Below, piece by piece: positions 10,301-19,628 of a stretch of 40,643 bases of DNA. The position numbers and the translations under genes are program-made. The DNA is from a virus. The stretch spans positions 1 through 40,643 of IMG/VR virus record IMGVR_UViG_3300020411_002770; one strand, 5' to 3'. The stretch's first letter is position 1. Each line of letters opens with the position of its first letter. A model generated the notes under the pieces. The model had not been told where the DNA came from, did not search any database, and was given only the letters and a program-made list of their open reading frames with translations.

Positions 10301-13300
10301 TAACACCATCAAAGAATGCATAGATTCTTGTGCGTGGCTTCATCCTATCACAGTTGAATGAAACGTTACGAGATCTAATCCAAGGAATCGCTGTTTGTGA
10401 TAACTGTGTATCTCCTAAAGATTTCTTATCAATCTTAGCAACAACACGAGTCTTAATACCCTGTCTTGCTTGGTTATTAACAACCCTCCAAGTACGTCTT
10501 TCATGTACGAATAGAGGCTGTCTTCCTTGTCCGTGACCTAATCTACCGAGTCTACGACCACCTGCACTGAATGATCCAGATCTGTTTCTAAACTGTGAGG
10601 TAGATTGTAATGATTCACCTGTCCAGTTGGTCTTCCATGATCCCCACTGAATAGGAGCAAATCCATTCTGGTCAACTTGTAAGTCTCTTGATACAGCAGA
10701 GAAGTCACCTTCTACGTTCTCAACACGTGCTGGTAATCTCTTGATGTCAACCCAGTCATCAGATGCAGGAGTTAAGTCAATACGACCAATGAAAGTAAAC
10801 ACGTTAAATGGGTTTACATTCTCTACTCTAGATGCATATGGTTGTGTAATGATTGCTAGATCTTCCCATGGTAACAATGCCATGTTACCAGGAGTCTTAA
10901 CAATATTACTTGAAGCACCAAGGTTTAATTCAAGTGGGACGTTAGTTGTGTAGTGGGATGGTCTAAGGAATCCATTCTTGAAGTCGAGAGAGCATTTGTA
11001 GTCAACTGAGAAAACGTCACCAACGTTGTGATCGGTAAAGTCATCAACAACGTAACCATTCTTAAGACGGTCAAATCCGTTATCATCATAAGTCTTAGTA
11101 TTTTCTGCTTGTGATTCTAATAGAGATAGAGATGTGTAGTACTCTACATGCTCTAGTCTTGTCTCAAGATCACCGATATCCTTCATGGTATATCGTCTAA
11201 TAATCTCAGGACTGATTAGAATATCTCTTTCTACATCATATGTAAATGGACGGTATTCAATCTGTGCTAATAACATAGCATTCTGAATTCCATCAGGGGG
11301 TGGTAGATCCTCAGAGGATACACCCTTAACTATCTTAAGTTGGTTATCATGTGTCAAGTATAACTTGTCAGCACGAGGGAGATAGTATGAGTAATCCATA
11401 CGGATCTCAGTATTCACCTTCGGTATATCGAAGATGGTTGATCCTCCAGTACCTCCAGAGGTATCAAACTGTCTAGCAGCAAAGTCTAGTGATGCACAGT
11501 TAACATAGAAAGGAGCAGTAACTGTACCTGACCCAGATGCTAATTCACCTACACCTGGACGGAAATCTACTTGGTCTCTTAGGAAGTTAATAGATCCATC
11601 AAGTTTATAGGTTGGAATATCTTTGTAACTAATACCAGTATATGATTGTGATGAGAAGTAATCTCCAGATGATTCATGGATGAAGTAATCAAAGATGATT
11701 AACATCTTACGAATAGGTGGAGTATACTGTGGATACCTACTGATCTTACACACATCATAGTAGTGTGCTTTCTGACCTGGATCTAAAGTAAATTGTGTGG
11801 TAATAACTTTACTACCTCTGAATACTGATCCTTCAGCATCATCAACGAATGCTGATAGTGGAATTCCATCATCATCTACACCCTCAACAGTCTCACCAGC
11901 AGCAAATGGAATCTCATTTAACTGGACATAGTATAGTCTTAGAGTAGAGTTGATAAACTGAATAACTCTACCACGAGCACCAGATGTCTTACCTATAATA
12001 ACTGTGCCGTTATCAAAGAAGGTTGACTCTGTTAATACAATATAAGGAGGTGATGCATCGCTATCATTCTCTGACTCATATACAGCATGTACTTTGTATA
12101 CATCATTAAGAGCAAATGATATCTCTTCATCTTCAATACGTGTGCCATATAGGTTACCATATGCCAAACCATATTTTTGTTGGTCGTTGTTAATACGAGT
12201 GCGGATAACTTTCAACGCTCTCATCTTAGCAGCAGTCTTAATCTTCTTACTGACGATATTCTTAGATACCAATGCAGTTAGTTTGATAGTAGATACGTTA
12301 GCAAGACCATCAATAGTAATTGACTGTCTATCAGCACCAAAGGTAACTGTCAAAGTACCAGCAGTGTTAAGTGAATCTATATCTAAGTTTTCTCCAACTG
12401 ACCATGCAGATCCTGATTCTGCAATGATAGTTAGAATATAGTTTTCATCGTCAAGTGTTGCAAACTGCTCTGATTCTGGTAGTGATACAGTAACACCACC
12501 TGATACAACAGTCTTATTAGTGAATGTCCTGAATACAAAGAATGATTCGTCAGAGATTGACTTCATCGATGTACGTGGACAGTCAATAGATAGCTCACCA
12601 TTCTGGTAGTCTTTCTGGAAGATGAATGGTCTCATACGTGCAAGAGCACTTACTTCCCCATCATTAACAGTACCTTTCTTCAGACCAACTTCTAGTAATG
12701 CATACTGGTTTAAGTAGTCAAAAATATACGACGACTGACCTGTAGCAGCATTTGTAGCTGAAGTATTAATTGCAGTAACATCAACTGTTGCAATTCTAAG
12801 AGTATTCTCACCCTCTTCAGATGTATTAGTTGGTGTGACAACATCTCCTGGACGTAAGTCTTGTGCAAACTTAGATCTAAATCCTTCTAATCTACTATTA
12901 CCTGCTTGATCGATAGTAATAGTTGTGCCTTCAATGATTCTTACATCATTAAGCATTAAGTTAGCACCAAAGATAATAGCATTACCTGTGTTTCTACCAA
13001 CTACATGTCTACCATCAGTTAGGTTGAATGTATGTGCTGCCTCTAGAGTACCAATAACTCGGCCATCACGCTCGATAACCTCGCCATTTTGGAAGACCCC
13101 TGAGACTTGCTCTAGTCTACAGTTGGTACCTGATCCTTGCTCTGCAACGAAACCTGTTGCCTGAGATGTCCTTCCCTTGAGTAAATCACCCACCTGTACG
13201 GAGTTATTACCTGCTGCAAAGTTGATTGCAGTAAACATTTGGGCATCAAATATCCACAAATCCCAGACACCATTTATGTTAGTCTCTTGAATCTGGACTG

Positions 13301-14636
13301 TGCGACACCTACCAATGAGTGTACCTTGGACACTATTAGTAGTGTTTAATGTCCAATCATCATATATCTCTAAGGTTTGATATGCAGATGTAACACCTTC
13401 ACCAGTTAGGTCGGGCCATCCATACACATCATAAACTTTTACATACTGTCCTAATCTGAATGGTAGGATAGTATTTTGTACTGAAGCAAAGTCTCTTGGT
13501 TTAGGAGCATCCACATATTGTGGCACTAAGAATTCTGTCCTATAACCTTTAACATATGCACGTCCTGGAGATACCTCAAATGCTACTAAATCATCTGATG
13601 CTAACTGTCCACCAGAGGTAGTATCACCTGCACGGTATACACCATTGTTGAAACCATCATCAAGACTCTCTCTTGCCTTAACTGTGAAGGTATCAATTAC
13701 ATAGTCTCCACTTTCTTCAAAGGTTCTTCTTGCGAGTGATCGCTCAAGTTCTGAATAAGCAGTGTGCGTAACAAACTGTTCAACCTTTGAGTTGTTGATA
13801 CGAAGTAATTCAATGAAGTTCTTATCGGTCTCATCATTGATTGGCTTCTTAGTGAGAGTAGTTTTAATTCTAAATCTGTGACCACCTGGAGCAGAGTAAT
13901 TAGATGTACCTGCTGCATTATCATTAAGTGATGGATCGTCTTCTGGTGTAACGATTGACTCACTGACCTCAAGTCCAACTCTGTAAGATGGGTTGTTGTC
14001 GTATTGATCAAGGATAAGATATGAGCTTGGAACATCAACGAAATGACCTCTGATAAAGTACACACCAGCATTAATGTATGCAGTAGATGCTACCGCAGTT
14101 GCATTAACTGGCAATAACTGAGCAAATGGTGATCCGACTTCAATCAGTGTAGTCCCGAAGGTGATTTCATTTTCGGCCAATAATTGCTCGTTGGGCTGAA
14201 AAGTCTTGAGGGTAGTGTCACTTGTGGTGTCACCTGACTCAACATACTTAACGTACAGAGTAACATAACCCTTAGTAGACTCTGTAGAGGGGATAGAATA
14301 TAATACCTTTGCCTTAATACCTGTAGTAATACCCTCAATAATCTGTCCAGTTAACTGGGTACGATACGTCTCAACGTCTACCCCTAGGAATGATTGTTGG
14401 AGTACAATTGCTTGCACCTGAAGGTCATAACCCACCTGACCTGGTATAACCATACTTCCTTCTTTGAAGAAGTGTTGTCCGACAGACTCCAACTGGTTTT
14501 GCAGTATGGACTGCATGGTCGTGAGCTCACGTGCCTGTATCGGATATCCTGGTCTAAAGAGGACTCTGTAAAAATTCTTGTCCTTATCGAAGTCATCAAA
14601 GTAAGGACTAATGTTTAAATTAGTATTCTGTGGCAT
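7311..14636 (-). CDS. DUF4815-type giant baseplate/tail protein, 2441 aa
   Basis: The N-terminus (NISPYFDDFDKDKNFYRVLF, then PGYPIQARELTTMQSILQNQ) is the signature I know from DUF4815-type tail proteins of T4-like phages. Further family landmarks are YYLPRADKLYL (about residue 1080), RRYTMKDIGDLETRLEHVEY (about 1145) and the segment with MENGYPTKDILPFSDVTI and SPVYIKASTEYCFVLLSDSN (about 1680-1770). Scattered through it are VxGxTSGAxG modules, and at about 2035-2120 a DEIIQYSSI...GRGNSGT...EHASG module also seen in the 635-aa protein. There is no signal peptide or membrane segment. It starts 4 bases after the gp8 stop. In T4 the genes after 8 encode baseplate gp9 and gp10, so a baseplate-periphery or fibre-attachment role is likely, but I cannot equate it with a T4 gene. 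Confidence 0.95.
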   Translation of the reverse strand: MPQNTNLNISPYFDDFDKDKNFYRVLFRPGYPIQARELTTMQSILQNQLESVGQHFFKEGSMVIPGQVGYDLQVQAIVLQQSFLGVDVETYRTQLTGQIIEGITTGIKAKVLYSIPSTESTKGYVTLYVKYVESGDTTSDTTLKTFQPNEQLLAENEITFGTTLIEVGSPFAQLLPVNATAVASTAYINAGVYFIRGHFVDVPSSYLILDQYDNNPSYRVGLEVSESIVTPEDDPSLNDNAAGTSNYSAPGGHRFRIKTTLTKKPINDETDKNFIELLRINNSKVEQFVTHTAYSELERSLARRTFEESGDYVIDTFTVKARESLDDGFNNGVYRAGDTTSGGQLASDDLVAFEVSPGRAYVKGYRTEFLVPQYVDAPKPRDFASVQNTILPFRLGQYVKVYDVYGWPDLTGEGVTSAYQTLEIYDDWTLNTTNSVQGTLIGRCRTVQIQETNINGVWDLWIFDAQMFTAINFAAGNNSVQVGDLLKGRTSQATGFVAEQGSGTNCRLEQVSGVFQNGEVIERDGRVIGTLEAAHTFNLTDGRHVVGRNTGNAIIFGANLMLNDVRIIEGTTITIDQAGNSRLEGFRSKFAQDLRPGDVVTPTNTSEEGENTLRIATVDVTAINTSATNAATGQSSYIFDYLNQYALLEVGLKKGTVNDGEVSALARMRPFIFQKDYQNGELSIDCPRTSMKSISDESFFVFRTFTNKTVVSGGVTVSLPESEQFATLDDENYILTIIAESGSAWSVGENLDIDSLNTAGTLTVTFGADRQSITIDGLANVSTIKLTALVSKNIVSKKIKTAAKMRALKVIRTRINNDQQKYGLAYGNLYGTRIEDEEISFALNDVYKVHAVYESENDSDASPPYIVLTESTFFDNGTVIIGKTSGARGRVIQFINSTLRLYYVQLNEIPFAAGETVEGVDDDGIPLSAFVDDAEGSVFRGSKVITTQFTLDPGQKAHYYDVCKISRYPQYTPPIRKMLIIFDYFIHESSGDYFSSQSYTGISYKDIPTYKLDGSINFLRDQVDFRPGVGELASGSGTVTAPFYVNCASLDFAARQFDTSGGTGGSTIFDIPKVNTEIRMDYSYYLPRADKLYLTHDNQLKIVKGVSSEDLPPPDGIQNAMLLAQIEYRPFTYDVERDILISPEIIRRYTMKDIGDLETRLEHVEYYTSLSLLESQAENTKTYDDNGFDRLKNGYVVDDFTDHNVGDVFSVDYKCSLDFKNGFLRPSHYTTNVPLELNLGASSNIVKTPGNMALLPWEDLAIITQPYASRVENVNPFNVFTFIGRIDLTPASDDWVDIKRLPARVENVEGDFSAVSRDLQVDQNGFAPIQWGSWKTNWTGESLQSTSQFRNRSGSFSAGGRRLGRLGHGQGRQPLFVHERRTWRVVNNQARQGIKTRVVAKIDKKSLGDTQLSQTAIPWIRSRNVSFNCDRMKPRTRIYAFFDGVNVTTYITPKVIEIVKSSTADPQTNETPFVEGETVVGSISGCRFKVAPANDGYKTDPYGTGTATLAESYASQTPYINIDTASLSESVNPNYYGNMNVGEVLVGQTSGARAVVKDRRLLTDNVGSFKGSFFIPNPGNDSNPRWATGTRTFRFTTSSTNSKASGEVDSSADTTYSAQGTLKTVRENILAVRNAELVKDTVSDTRQVITTRTETRQIGWYDPLAQSFIVDDEGGVFLTGIDVFFKTKDTNIPISMQIRTMENGYPTKDILPFSDVTITPDQIELSDNAAIASRFTFRSPVYIKASTEYCFVLLSDSNEYQVWISRMGDVDVSGTRTISEQPYAGVLFKSQNASTWTADQYEDMKFTVYRAKFTELSGTAILNNAELGKGNGGIHNLIENPILTLKPTQLLTLPAGQNFNFTIGARITQSPSGASATIKEFDANSDPEKITITDIDGAFAAGFLDANGDPFQGLASSQSVSTIVLSAIYNGVFEVGDVVSGSTSAATGIVTEYDAGTSTLTLNYITKAFDVSDTLSEPGGTSATITSISYSGDSYVAYPTATPSYPSDDKEIAISCRNHGMHQRTNNVEIEGVISEVPHTTLTTTLSQAGTSIQVTDASQFHQIIGGAAIDNLNPGYLKINDEIIQYSSISANGQVITVANSGRGNSGTADVEHASGSIVECYNLDGIPLTEINKVHSSIECPWLDTFMLQVEHVATNGIRGGGADVWSSQNVQFETLTPTVSTMVLPDTEITARINTTTATSVGDGGGEGASSARDQSSFVNNGQYLDIVLNEENAFTSPQMIASKINEQNKLDGNKSLTMALTLTSESDKFSPCIDLDRLSLITTTNRINWWPGGPAPYGQQGQIDRTMDVSVLPTGDQNDAVYLTRLARLGSEARSLKIDFQITRHPSTEIKVYYRAFKTGDTADPNTIGWTYVGAPSNDSQGQAYDSTPSDEPLWKDYAYEVRGLNFNAFQVKIVMRSKNQARVPLIADLRAIALAT

Positions 14637-14640
14637 GTCT

Positions 14641-16176
14641 TTAGAACTCGATTACGATTTTGATGTCTTCAATTTGGTCTCCAGCACGAGTAATTGCTCC
14701 TCTGTTATCTATGTAGATGACATCGCCTGAGTTAGGATCAACTTCTGCTTTTGCATAACCATTAGTAAATGCCATACCTAGGTCATACTCAGCATTGTTA
14801 ATAACCCTCGTGGAGGATCCAGAAACAATGGGGAAGTTAATATCTGGGTCAGCAGATGCACCTGAGATAGCACCCACAATTGGGTTACCACCTTCAAACT
14901 CGATTAAGTTACCAGTGAATTCAGGGAAGATACCATCAATTCTATTCTGATAATACTTAAGCACTTTTGTAGTTGCATTCCATGATATAACACGTCCTCT
15001 TGCCGTTACCTGTTGACCACCAACAGTACGAGACTGGGTTATAATCTCGTCAGTCTGGAAGTTTCCAGTAAACGTAGGTGCAAATATTGCAGCCTTTGTG
15101 GCACTTAATGTCAGGTCAGACGTTAATTCCTGAGTACCAAACTTGTTAGGATTAATTACCAAACCAATACGACGATAGTCGTTATCAGTTGGGAAGTCAC
15201 CAGATCCTTCATCGTAGGTGAACTTAGTGTTAATCATTACACGGAAACCACCCAATTCAGTTGCAGGGGATTTACCATGTCCTCCTACTGGAGGTATGAC
15301 AACCTCAACGCTACCACCAGTACCTGTTCCAGCACCAATACCATTGACTTCATCGATGATTACTTTACCAAAGGTGTATCCAGATCCACCAGATGTAACA
15401 GTAGCAGATGCAATACGACCACCATCTACAACAAGTGAAACCCTACCACCAACTCCGTCTCCTTTAATAGGGACGTTTTCATAGGTACCGTTGTTATAAC
15501 CCGCACCAGATGATCCAATAACAATAGTATCAATCTCTCCACCGATAGCATCCGCCACAACAGCAGTGTCAAATAACACTGGCATGTATTCGTTGGAGAA
15601 GAATTTTAAGACTTGACCAACAGGGATCGTAAACATATACTTCCAACGGTAACCATCAGCAGTTGTGATAATTGAAGTGGAGGTGCCAGTAGGCTCAACA
15701 GTACTAGGTTTACCATTAGGATCACTAGGACTGGTGCCGTTGTATATGCACTTGTAAACTTGATAAGACGAGTTAACAACGTAGAAATCTGCGTCGTAAA
15801 GTTTGGTAGCACCCGACGATGCCGTTTTAGTCGAGGAGTAATCATGACGATACATATCATAAACATAACCCAGACCACCAGTGGTTTGCTCTGGGGGAAT
15901 CCAGTCAGTACGACGGATAACCTGAATGGTGTCATTTGCTAACACCCTCTTCAGGGAGATCATATCCGAATAGTCATCGGAAAATTCTTGGAATGAATCT
16001 ACTGGGTCTGGAGGTGCGTTTTCGTTATCCCATGGTTGTGGTCTACCGATAAACACATAAAGGCGATCCCGACTAGTACCCGCTTCCAGGTCAGACTGAG
16101 TAGGATTTGGCCCTTCAAGTGCCTTCCTGAACCTTTCGGCAGTAAATATTCTAAATTGGTCGGTAAGTAATGCCAT
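14641..16176 (-). CDS. gp8: Baseplate wedge subunit gp8 (T4-like), enlarged to 511 aa
   Basis: The product aligns by eye with T4 gp8 (334 aa), a dimeric wedge protein joining gp7, gp10 and gp6 in the baseplate. Matching landmarks in order are: FRIFTAERFRKAL near the start, YVFIGRPQPWDNENAPPDP, KRVLANDTIQVIRRTDW, YKCIYNG, TADGYRWKYMFTIP, FFSNEYMPV, RRIGLVINPN and the ending GDQIEDIKIVIEF. The extra length comes mainly from an insertion at about residues 210-295 with two GxGY beta repeats (GSSGAGYNNGTY and TSGGSGYTF) and from a longer C-terminal part. An AAGAAGG sequence lies 13 to 14 bases before the ATG, rather far for a ribosome site. A near-consensus late promoter is just upstream. The next gene starts 4 bases after its stop. 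Confidence 0.93.
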   Translation of the reverse strand: MALLTDQFRIFTAERFRKALEGPNPTQSDLEAGTSRDRLYVFIGRPQPWDNENAPPDPVDSFQEFSDDYSDMISLKRVLANDTIQVIRRTDWIPPEQTTGGLGYVYDMYRHDYSSTKTASSGATKLYDADFYVVNSSYQVYKCIYNGTSPSDPNGKPSTVEPTGTSTSIITTADGYRWKYMFTIPVGQVLKFFSNEYMPVLFDTAVVADAIGGEIDTIVIGSSGAGYNNGTYENVPIKGDGVGGRVSLVVDGGRIASATVTSGGSGYTFGKVIIDEVNGIGAGTGTGGSVEVVIPPVGGHGKSPATELGGFRVMINTKFTYDEGSGDFPTDNDYRRIGLVINPNKFGTQELTSDLTLSATKAAIFAPTFTGNFQTDEIITQSRTVGGQQVTARGRVISWNATTKVLKYYQNRIDGIFPEFTGNLIEFEGGNPIVGAISGASADPDINFPIVSGSSTRVINNAEYDLGMAFTNGYAKAEVDPNSGDVIYIDNRGAITRAGDQIEDIKIVIEF

Positions 16177-16198
16177 TACTATACAATTGCCTTCTTTT

Positions 16199-16206
16199 TA
16201 TTTATG
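16199..16206 (-). promoter_or_regulatory. Late-promoter-like CATAAATA upstream of gp8
   Basis: On the minus strand CATAAATA differs from the T4 late core TATAAATA at one position. It lies in the 34-base gap between the 635-aa gene and gp8, 22 bases before the gp8 ATG. The predicted transcript start would fall close to the GAAGG sequence, giving a very short leader, which lowers confidence. Confidence 0.4.
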
Positions 16207-16210
16207 TGGG

Positions 16211-18118
16211 TTATTCACCCTCGTTTCGGGAGAATGTATTATATTCAACAGCTTTGATGTTGGCTAATGCTCCAGAAGTATTACCTCTAAGCACTTCACC
16301 TACATTAAACTTGTAAGTGTCACCATTAGGTATTAAACTCTTAACACTAATAGTGTATTGACCTGTCTTAGGTCCAGATATCCTACTAACAGAAGTGCAC
16401 TTAACACCAGTTGTAACACCTTCTAATTGCTCTGCACCCGAAGGACTGCTCTCAACGGTATGTAGGTTCTGTGTAGTATATTCTATAATTATATCAGCAG
16501 TAGATGTATGAGTATCACCATCTCCTAATTGACCAGCAGACTGTACTGTTGCAACTAATGCATTCTGACTACCGTCATATATCTGATCCCCTATCTGTAA
16601 TAGGGTGGTGTTTTGTCCACCAAGAGTCTCCTCTATACCATATTTAGACGATGCAATACCACCATCTAGATTAATCTGGTTTTCAAAGTCTGTACCAGTG
16701 TTAACAAGGTCAATGATACCATCACCAAATCTTTGTACACCTTCACTATCAGTATACTCTTCATCATCATCTTCAAATGCTCTATTTAGGATGAGTCCTA
16801 GTGGTACAGTGAAAGTAACAATGTCACTTCCTTCCTTTTCAACTAAAACGTGAGGCTCAATACCTGTGCCAGATGATCCAGAAGTACCTGCAACGAATGC
16901 TATATTCTTTGCTTTCTCATTAGATCTACCAGCATCAATGAATGCTAATTCATCAACCTCAAAGGTTAAGTAGAGTGCTCTTTGAGCAACATCCCAGTCA
17001 TATACAATAGCAACTCGGTTGTTAGATGACTCTTCAACCCTTCTTACTTTGTCAGTAACACTAAAACTATAAGCAGATAACCCAGTATTAGGATCATCCT
17101 GTAAGTTATCTAATATAACCTTCTGGTCAAAACGGAAGTTAATACCTCTATCACATCCAGTGAAAGCATCGTATGTTGCACCGTCTACACCAGCTTCAAG
17201 TTTACCTGTATATCTAACTAACTCTCTACCAAGTAGGATTTTACCTGAACCTGGGAAAGGAGCAGTAGTTTCAACTGGTATTTCTGTTTGACTTGATGTT
17301 AGATCAGATGTTATACCTGTAAGGTTATATGTAACTGCATTTAACGACTGTCTAACTCTTGCTTCTCTAATAAGGTTAGTATCCCTAGTAAAGATAATCT
17401 CTGGAGGTGTGCTATATCCACCGCCACCTGCCAAGAGGTCAATGTTTGTAATCTTTCCGAGGTTGATAAACGCTTCGGCCGTTGCACCAGATCCACCGCC
17501 TTTTATTATCTGTATAAGAGGAGGATCTTCAAAGAATTCACCCTGATTTGTTAGAGTAATAGATGTAACCTGACCGAATGGATTAACAGCAGCAACACCA
17601 GTTGCACCCTGTCCTCCACCACCTGAAATGATAAGGTTAACGTCCTCTTCAGTGTAGTTTCTACCTTGCTCTTCAATAGAAAGACCAGTTATCAATCCTG
17701 TTACTGGTACTAATTCAGACCCTGATCCACCACCACCTTCAATACGAGCAGTAGCATTAAAATAACCATCACCAGGTGTGGTCATCTGAATGAAATCTAT
17801 ACTACCATCTTCCTTAAGGTAGACTATACCATCTGCATGGTTATCTGAACCATCATCTTCAATTACCAATTTCAATGGGTTATATCCTTCACCAGGATCT
17901 AACACCTCAACAGCAGTAATCTCCCCTGCTTCACCTTCTATGACAGGTCTCAATACAGCATCACGAATAGGTGTGCCACAATTTTCAATACGAAGTCTAG
18001 GTGGATCATTAGGATCATATCCACTCCCAGGATTAATCACATAGACATCCCTCACCCCTGATATACTATTAAATACAGGGAAGATTTGTGCTCCAGATCC
18101 AGGGACTGTTCTTGCCAT
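16211..18118 (-). CDS. GxGY-repeat virion structural protein, 635 aa
   Basis: Residues about 20-250 contain six related beta repeats, each with a strand, a turn such as PGSGY, PGEGY, PGDGY or GGGGY followed by P or N, and a second strand. Four end in Gly-rich spacers such as GGGGSGSE. Residues about 270-330 hold a module (SSQTEIPVETTAPFPGSG, IxLGRELVRYTG, GCDRGINF) also found near the end of the 2441-aa protein. The C-terminus has FNVGEVLRGNTSGALANIK, one of the VxGxTSGA modules shared with its neighbours. There is no signal peptide. Its ATG is one base after the stop of the 494-aa gene, so translation is probably coupled. I know similar proteins only as cyanophage virion structural proteins. 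A baseplate or fibre role is inferred from being next to gp8. Confidence 0.92.
   Translation of the reverse strand: MARTVPGSGAQIFPVFNSISGVRDVYVINPGSGYDPNDPPRLRIENCGTPIRDAVLRPVIEGEAGEITAVEVLDPGEGYNPLKLVIEDDGSDNHADGIVYLKEDGSIDFIQMTTPGDGYFNATARIEGGGGSGSELVPVTGLITGLSIEEQGRNYTEEDVNLIISGGGGQGATGVAAVNPFGQVTSITLTNQGEFFEDPPLIQIIKGGGSGATAEAFINLGKITNIDLLAGGGGYSTPPEIIFTRDTNLIREARVRQSLNAVTYNLTGITSDLTSSQTEIPVETTAPFPGSGKILLGRELVRYTGKLEAGVDGATYDAFTGCDRGINFRFDQKVILDNLQDDPNTGLSAYSFSVTDKVRRVEESSNNRVAIVYDWDVAQRALYLTFEVDELAFIDAGRSNEKAKNIAFVAGTSGSSGTGIEPHVLVEKEGSDIVTFTVPLGLILNRAFEDDDEEYTDSEGVQRFGDGIIDLVNTGTDFENQINLDGGIASSKYGIEETLGGQNTTLLQIGDQIYDGSQNALVATVQSAGQLGDGDTHTSTADIIIEYTTQNLHTVESSPSGAEQLEGVTTGVKCTSVSRISGPKTGQYTISVKSLIPNGDTYKFNVGEVLRGNTSGALANIKAVEYNTFSRNEGE
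17390..18080 (-). repeat. Six GxGY beta repeats in the 635-aa protein
   Basis: The repeat turns in order are PGSGYDPNDPP, PGEGYNPLK, PGDGYFNAT, QGRNYTEED, QGEFFEDPP and GGGGYSTPP, with a period of roughly 35 to 45 residues. Two of the six have lost the G-Y signature. The same repeat is inserted in gp8 and occurs as NSGDGYTSRP and PGIGYALP near the end of the giant gene. Confidence 0.75.
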
Positions 18119-18119
18119 A

Positions 18120-18390
18120 TTAGACGATTACTATATTACCAACCATTGCAGGATGGAGTGTGCATTGATAAACATAGGTTGTGCCAGCAGAAACATTTTG
18201 AGGCACAGTATAATATTGGACTCCTGTAGTAGATCCAGTAACACCAACAGATAGAGCAGCACCACCTGCTGACTGTCTTAATTCAAATGGGTGTGCTACA
18301 CCTGGACCTGAGTTGTCAAATCTGTATGTAAATCCTCTATAAACATAGATTGTTGGATTATTTGCGGATGAATCCATACCACCACCTGAG
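18120..18390 (-). other. Amicyanin-like type-1 copper-site domain at the C-terminus
   Basis: The last 90 residues read as a cupredoxin-type beta sandwich: a strand IYVYRGFTYRFDNSGPG, His438 in AHPFEL, a strand YYTVPQNVSAGTTYVYQC, then Cys481-x2-His484-x2-Met487 and a final strand VGNIVIV. The Cys-x2-His-x2-Met spacing is that of amicyanin; plastocyanin has Cys-x2-His-x4-Met. All four expected ligands are present. Known cupredoxins with this set bind one copper and transfer electrons. Copper binding in a virion protein is inference. Confidence 0.65.
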
Positions 18391-19604
18391 AATTGATAGT
18401 CAGACATGGTAGGTGCAGTAACTGTAAAACCAACTGTAGGACTCTCTACAGGATCCCATGAAGTACCATTGTATACGATATTATCATTATTGGATGGAGT
18501 AGAAGAGGTATAAAGATCTGCGTTTATAGTCAACGTGTCTGCTGTTGCAACAGTTGCAACTCCATTACCACCCGCTACGGTTAATGTAGTAGTTGCACTT
18601 CCAGCAGCAGTTGTACCACTATCACCAGCAATTGTCTGGAATATATTCTGTGATACGTTTGGAGCATCATTGGTGATTGTAAGGTTATCACCTGATATAG
18701 CAGTGCTTATACCAGTGCCACCAAGTAAATTAATAGTAGCAGTAGTGCTACTTGCTGTCTTATTTCCCGAATCACTTCCAATTACACCATAGGCATTTTG
18801 GTTTGCATCACCTAATGCCCCTGTCATGTTTATTGTGAGGGTGTCTCCTGTGATTGCAGTCGAGATATTAGTGCCTCCCGCAACTGTAAGAACATCAGTA
18901 GGAGCACTAGCAGTAGTACTGCCAGTGTCAGCAGTGATTCCTTCAAATAAGTTTTGAGTTGTACCACCGCCTCCACCAGATCCTGCCTCATCATTAGCAG
19001 GCTGCCATTTAAGATTTGAAGCGGACCATTTAAGAACTTGACCATCACTCGGACCTCCACCGACTGTCATATCTACATCATCAAGTAATCCAATACTATC
19101 TGTATTGTCAATTAACTTAGTCCATGCTGTGTTAGTTGCATAGTATGCAGCAGACTCATCAATAACAACACCAAACATTCCTTTATGATCAGTGAATGCT
19201 GGTAAATCACCAGATGTTGCAAAGTCATTAGACCATTTTAATTTTCCATCAGCACCATCAATATAGGTAAGTGCAGATCCAGTGTTTGCTGCCCAGAATT
19301 TGATATCACCACTACCATTTGGTTGTATAACTATGTCTCCATTGTTAGATGATACGATTTTCTGACCTGCTACGTCTACATCTGCTGTAAATGCAGCGAA
19401 ATGACCCTCAGTAAACTGAGCACCATTCCATACTAGAGTTTGTCCATTCGTAGGAGCACCTACGTTGACTTGTAGATTGGTATCGTTACCTAGATTGGTG
19501 TAAATCTCATCAATGACTTGATTCAATTTGATAGCACCATCTCTCAGACTGTCGCCAGTGCCGTCATTAGCGGTAGTACCAATACTGAGTGTTTGTTTAG
19601 CCAT
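18120..19604 (-). CDS. Fibre/baseplate protein with gp10-type N-terminus and C-terminal cupredoxin-like domain, 494 aa
   Basis: The N-terminus (SIGTTANDGTGDSLRDGAIK, then LNQVIDEIYTNLG) matches the start of T4 gp10 (IGNVVDDGTGDYLRKGGIK...) and the related starts of gp9. In T4 these proteins are baseplate-bound, so this end probably attaches the protein to the baseplate. Residues about 220-370 hold three repeats of about 50 residues ending in motifs like GDTLTIN. Residues about 405-494 form a cupredoxin-like domain at the very C-terminus: His438 (VAHPFELR), then Cys481, His484 and Met487 (YQCTLHPAMVGNIVIV). No clear Shine-Dalgarno sequence is visible. It sits between the YHYH gene and the 635-aa gene. 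The best guess is a baseplate-attached short fibre or spike with a metal-binding tip. Confidence 0.92.
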   Translation of the reverse strand: MAKQTLSIGTTANDGTGDSLRDGAIKLNQVIDEIYTNLGNDTNLQVNVGAPTNGQTLVWNGAQFTEGHFAAFTADVDVAGQKIVSSNNGDIVIQPNGSGDIKFWAANTGSALTYIDGADGKLKWSNDFATSGDLPAFTDHKGMFGVVIDESAAYYATNTAWTKLIDNTDSIGLLDDVDMTVGGGPSDGQVLKWSASNLKWQPANDEAGSGGGGGTTQNLFEGITADTGSTTASAPTDVLTVAGGTNISTAITGDTLTINMTGALGDANQNAYGVIGSDSGNKTASSTTATINLLGGTGISTAISGDNLTITNDAPNVSQNIFQTIAGDSGTTAAGSATTTLTVAGGNGVATVATADTLTINADLYTSSTPSNNDNIVYNGTSWDPVESPTVGFTVTAPTMSDYQFSGGGMDSSANNPTIYVYRGFTYRFDNSGPGVAHPFELRQSAGGAALSVGVTGSTTGVQYYTVPQNVSAGTTYVYQCTLHPAMVGNIVIV

Positions 19605-19628
19605 TTGAATACTTGATTACAGGATTAT

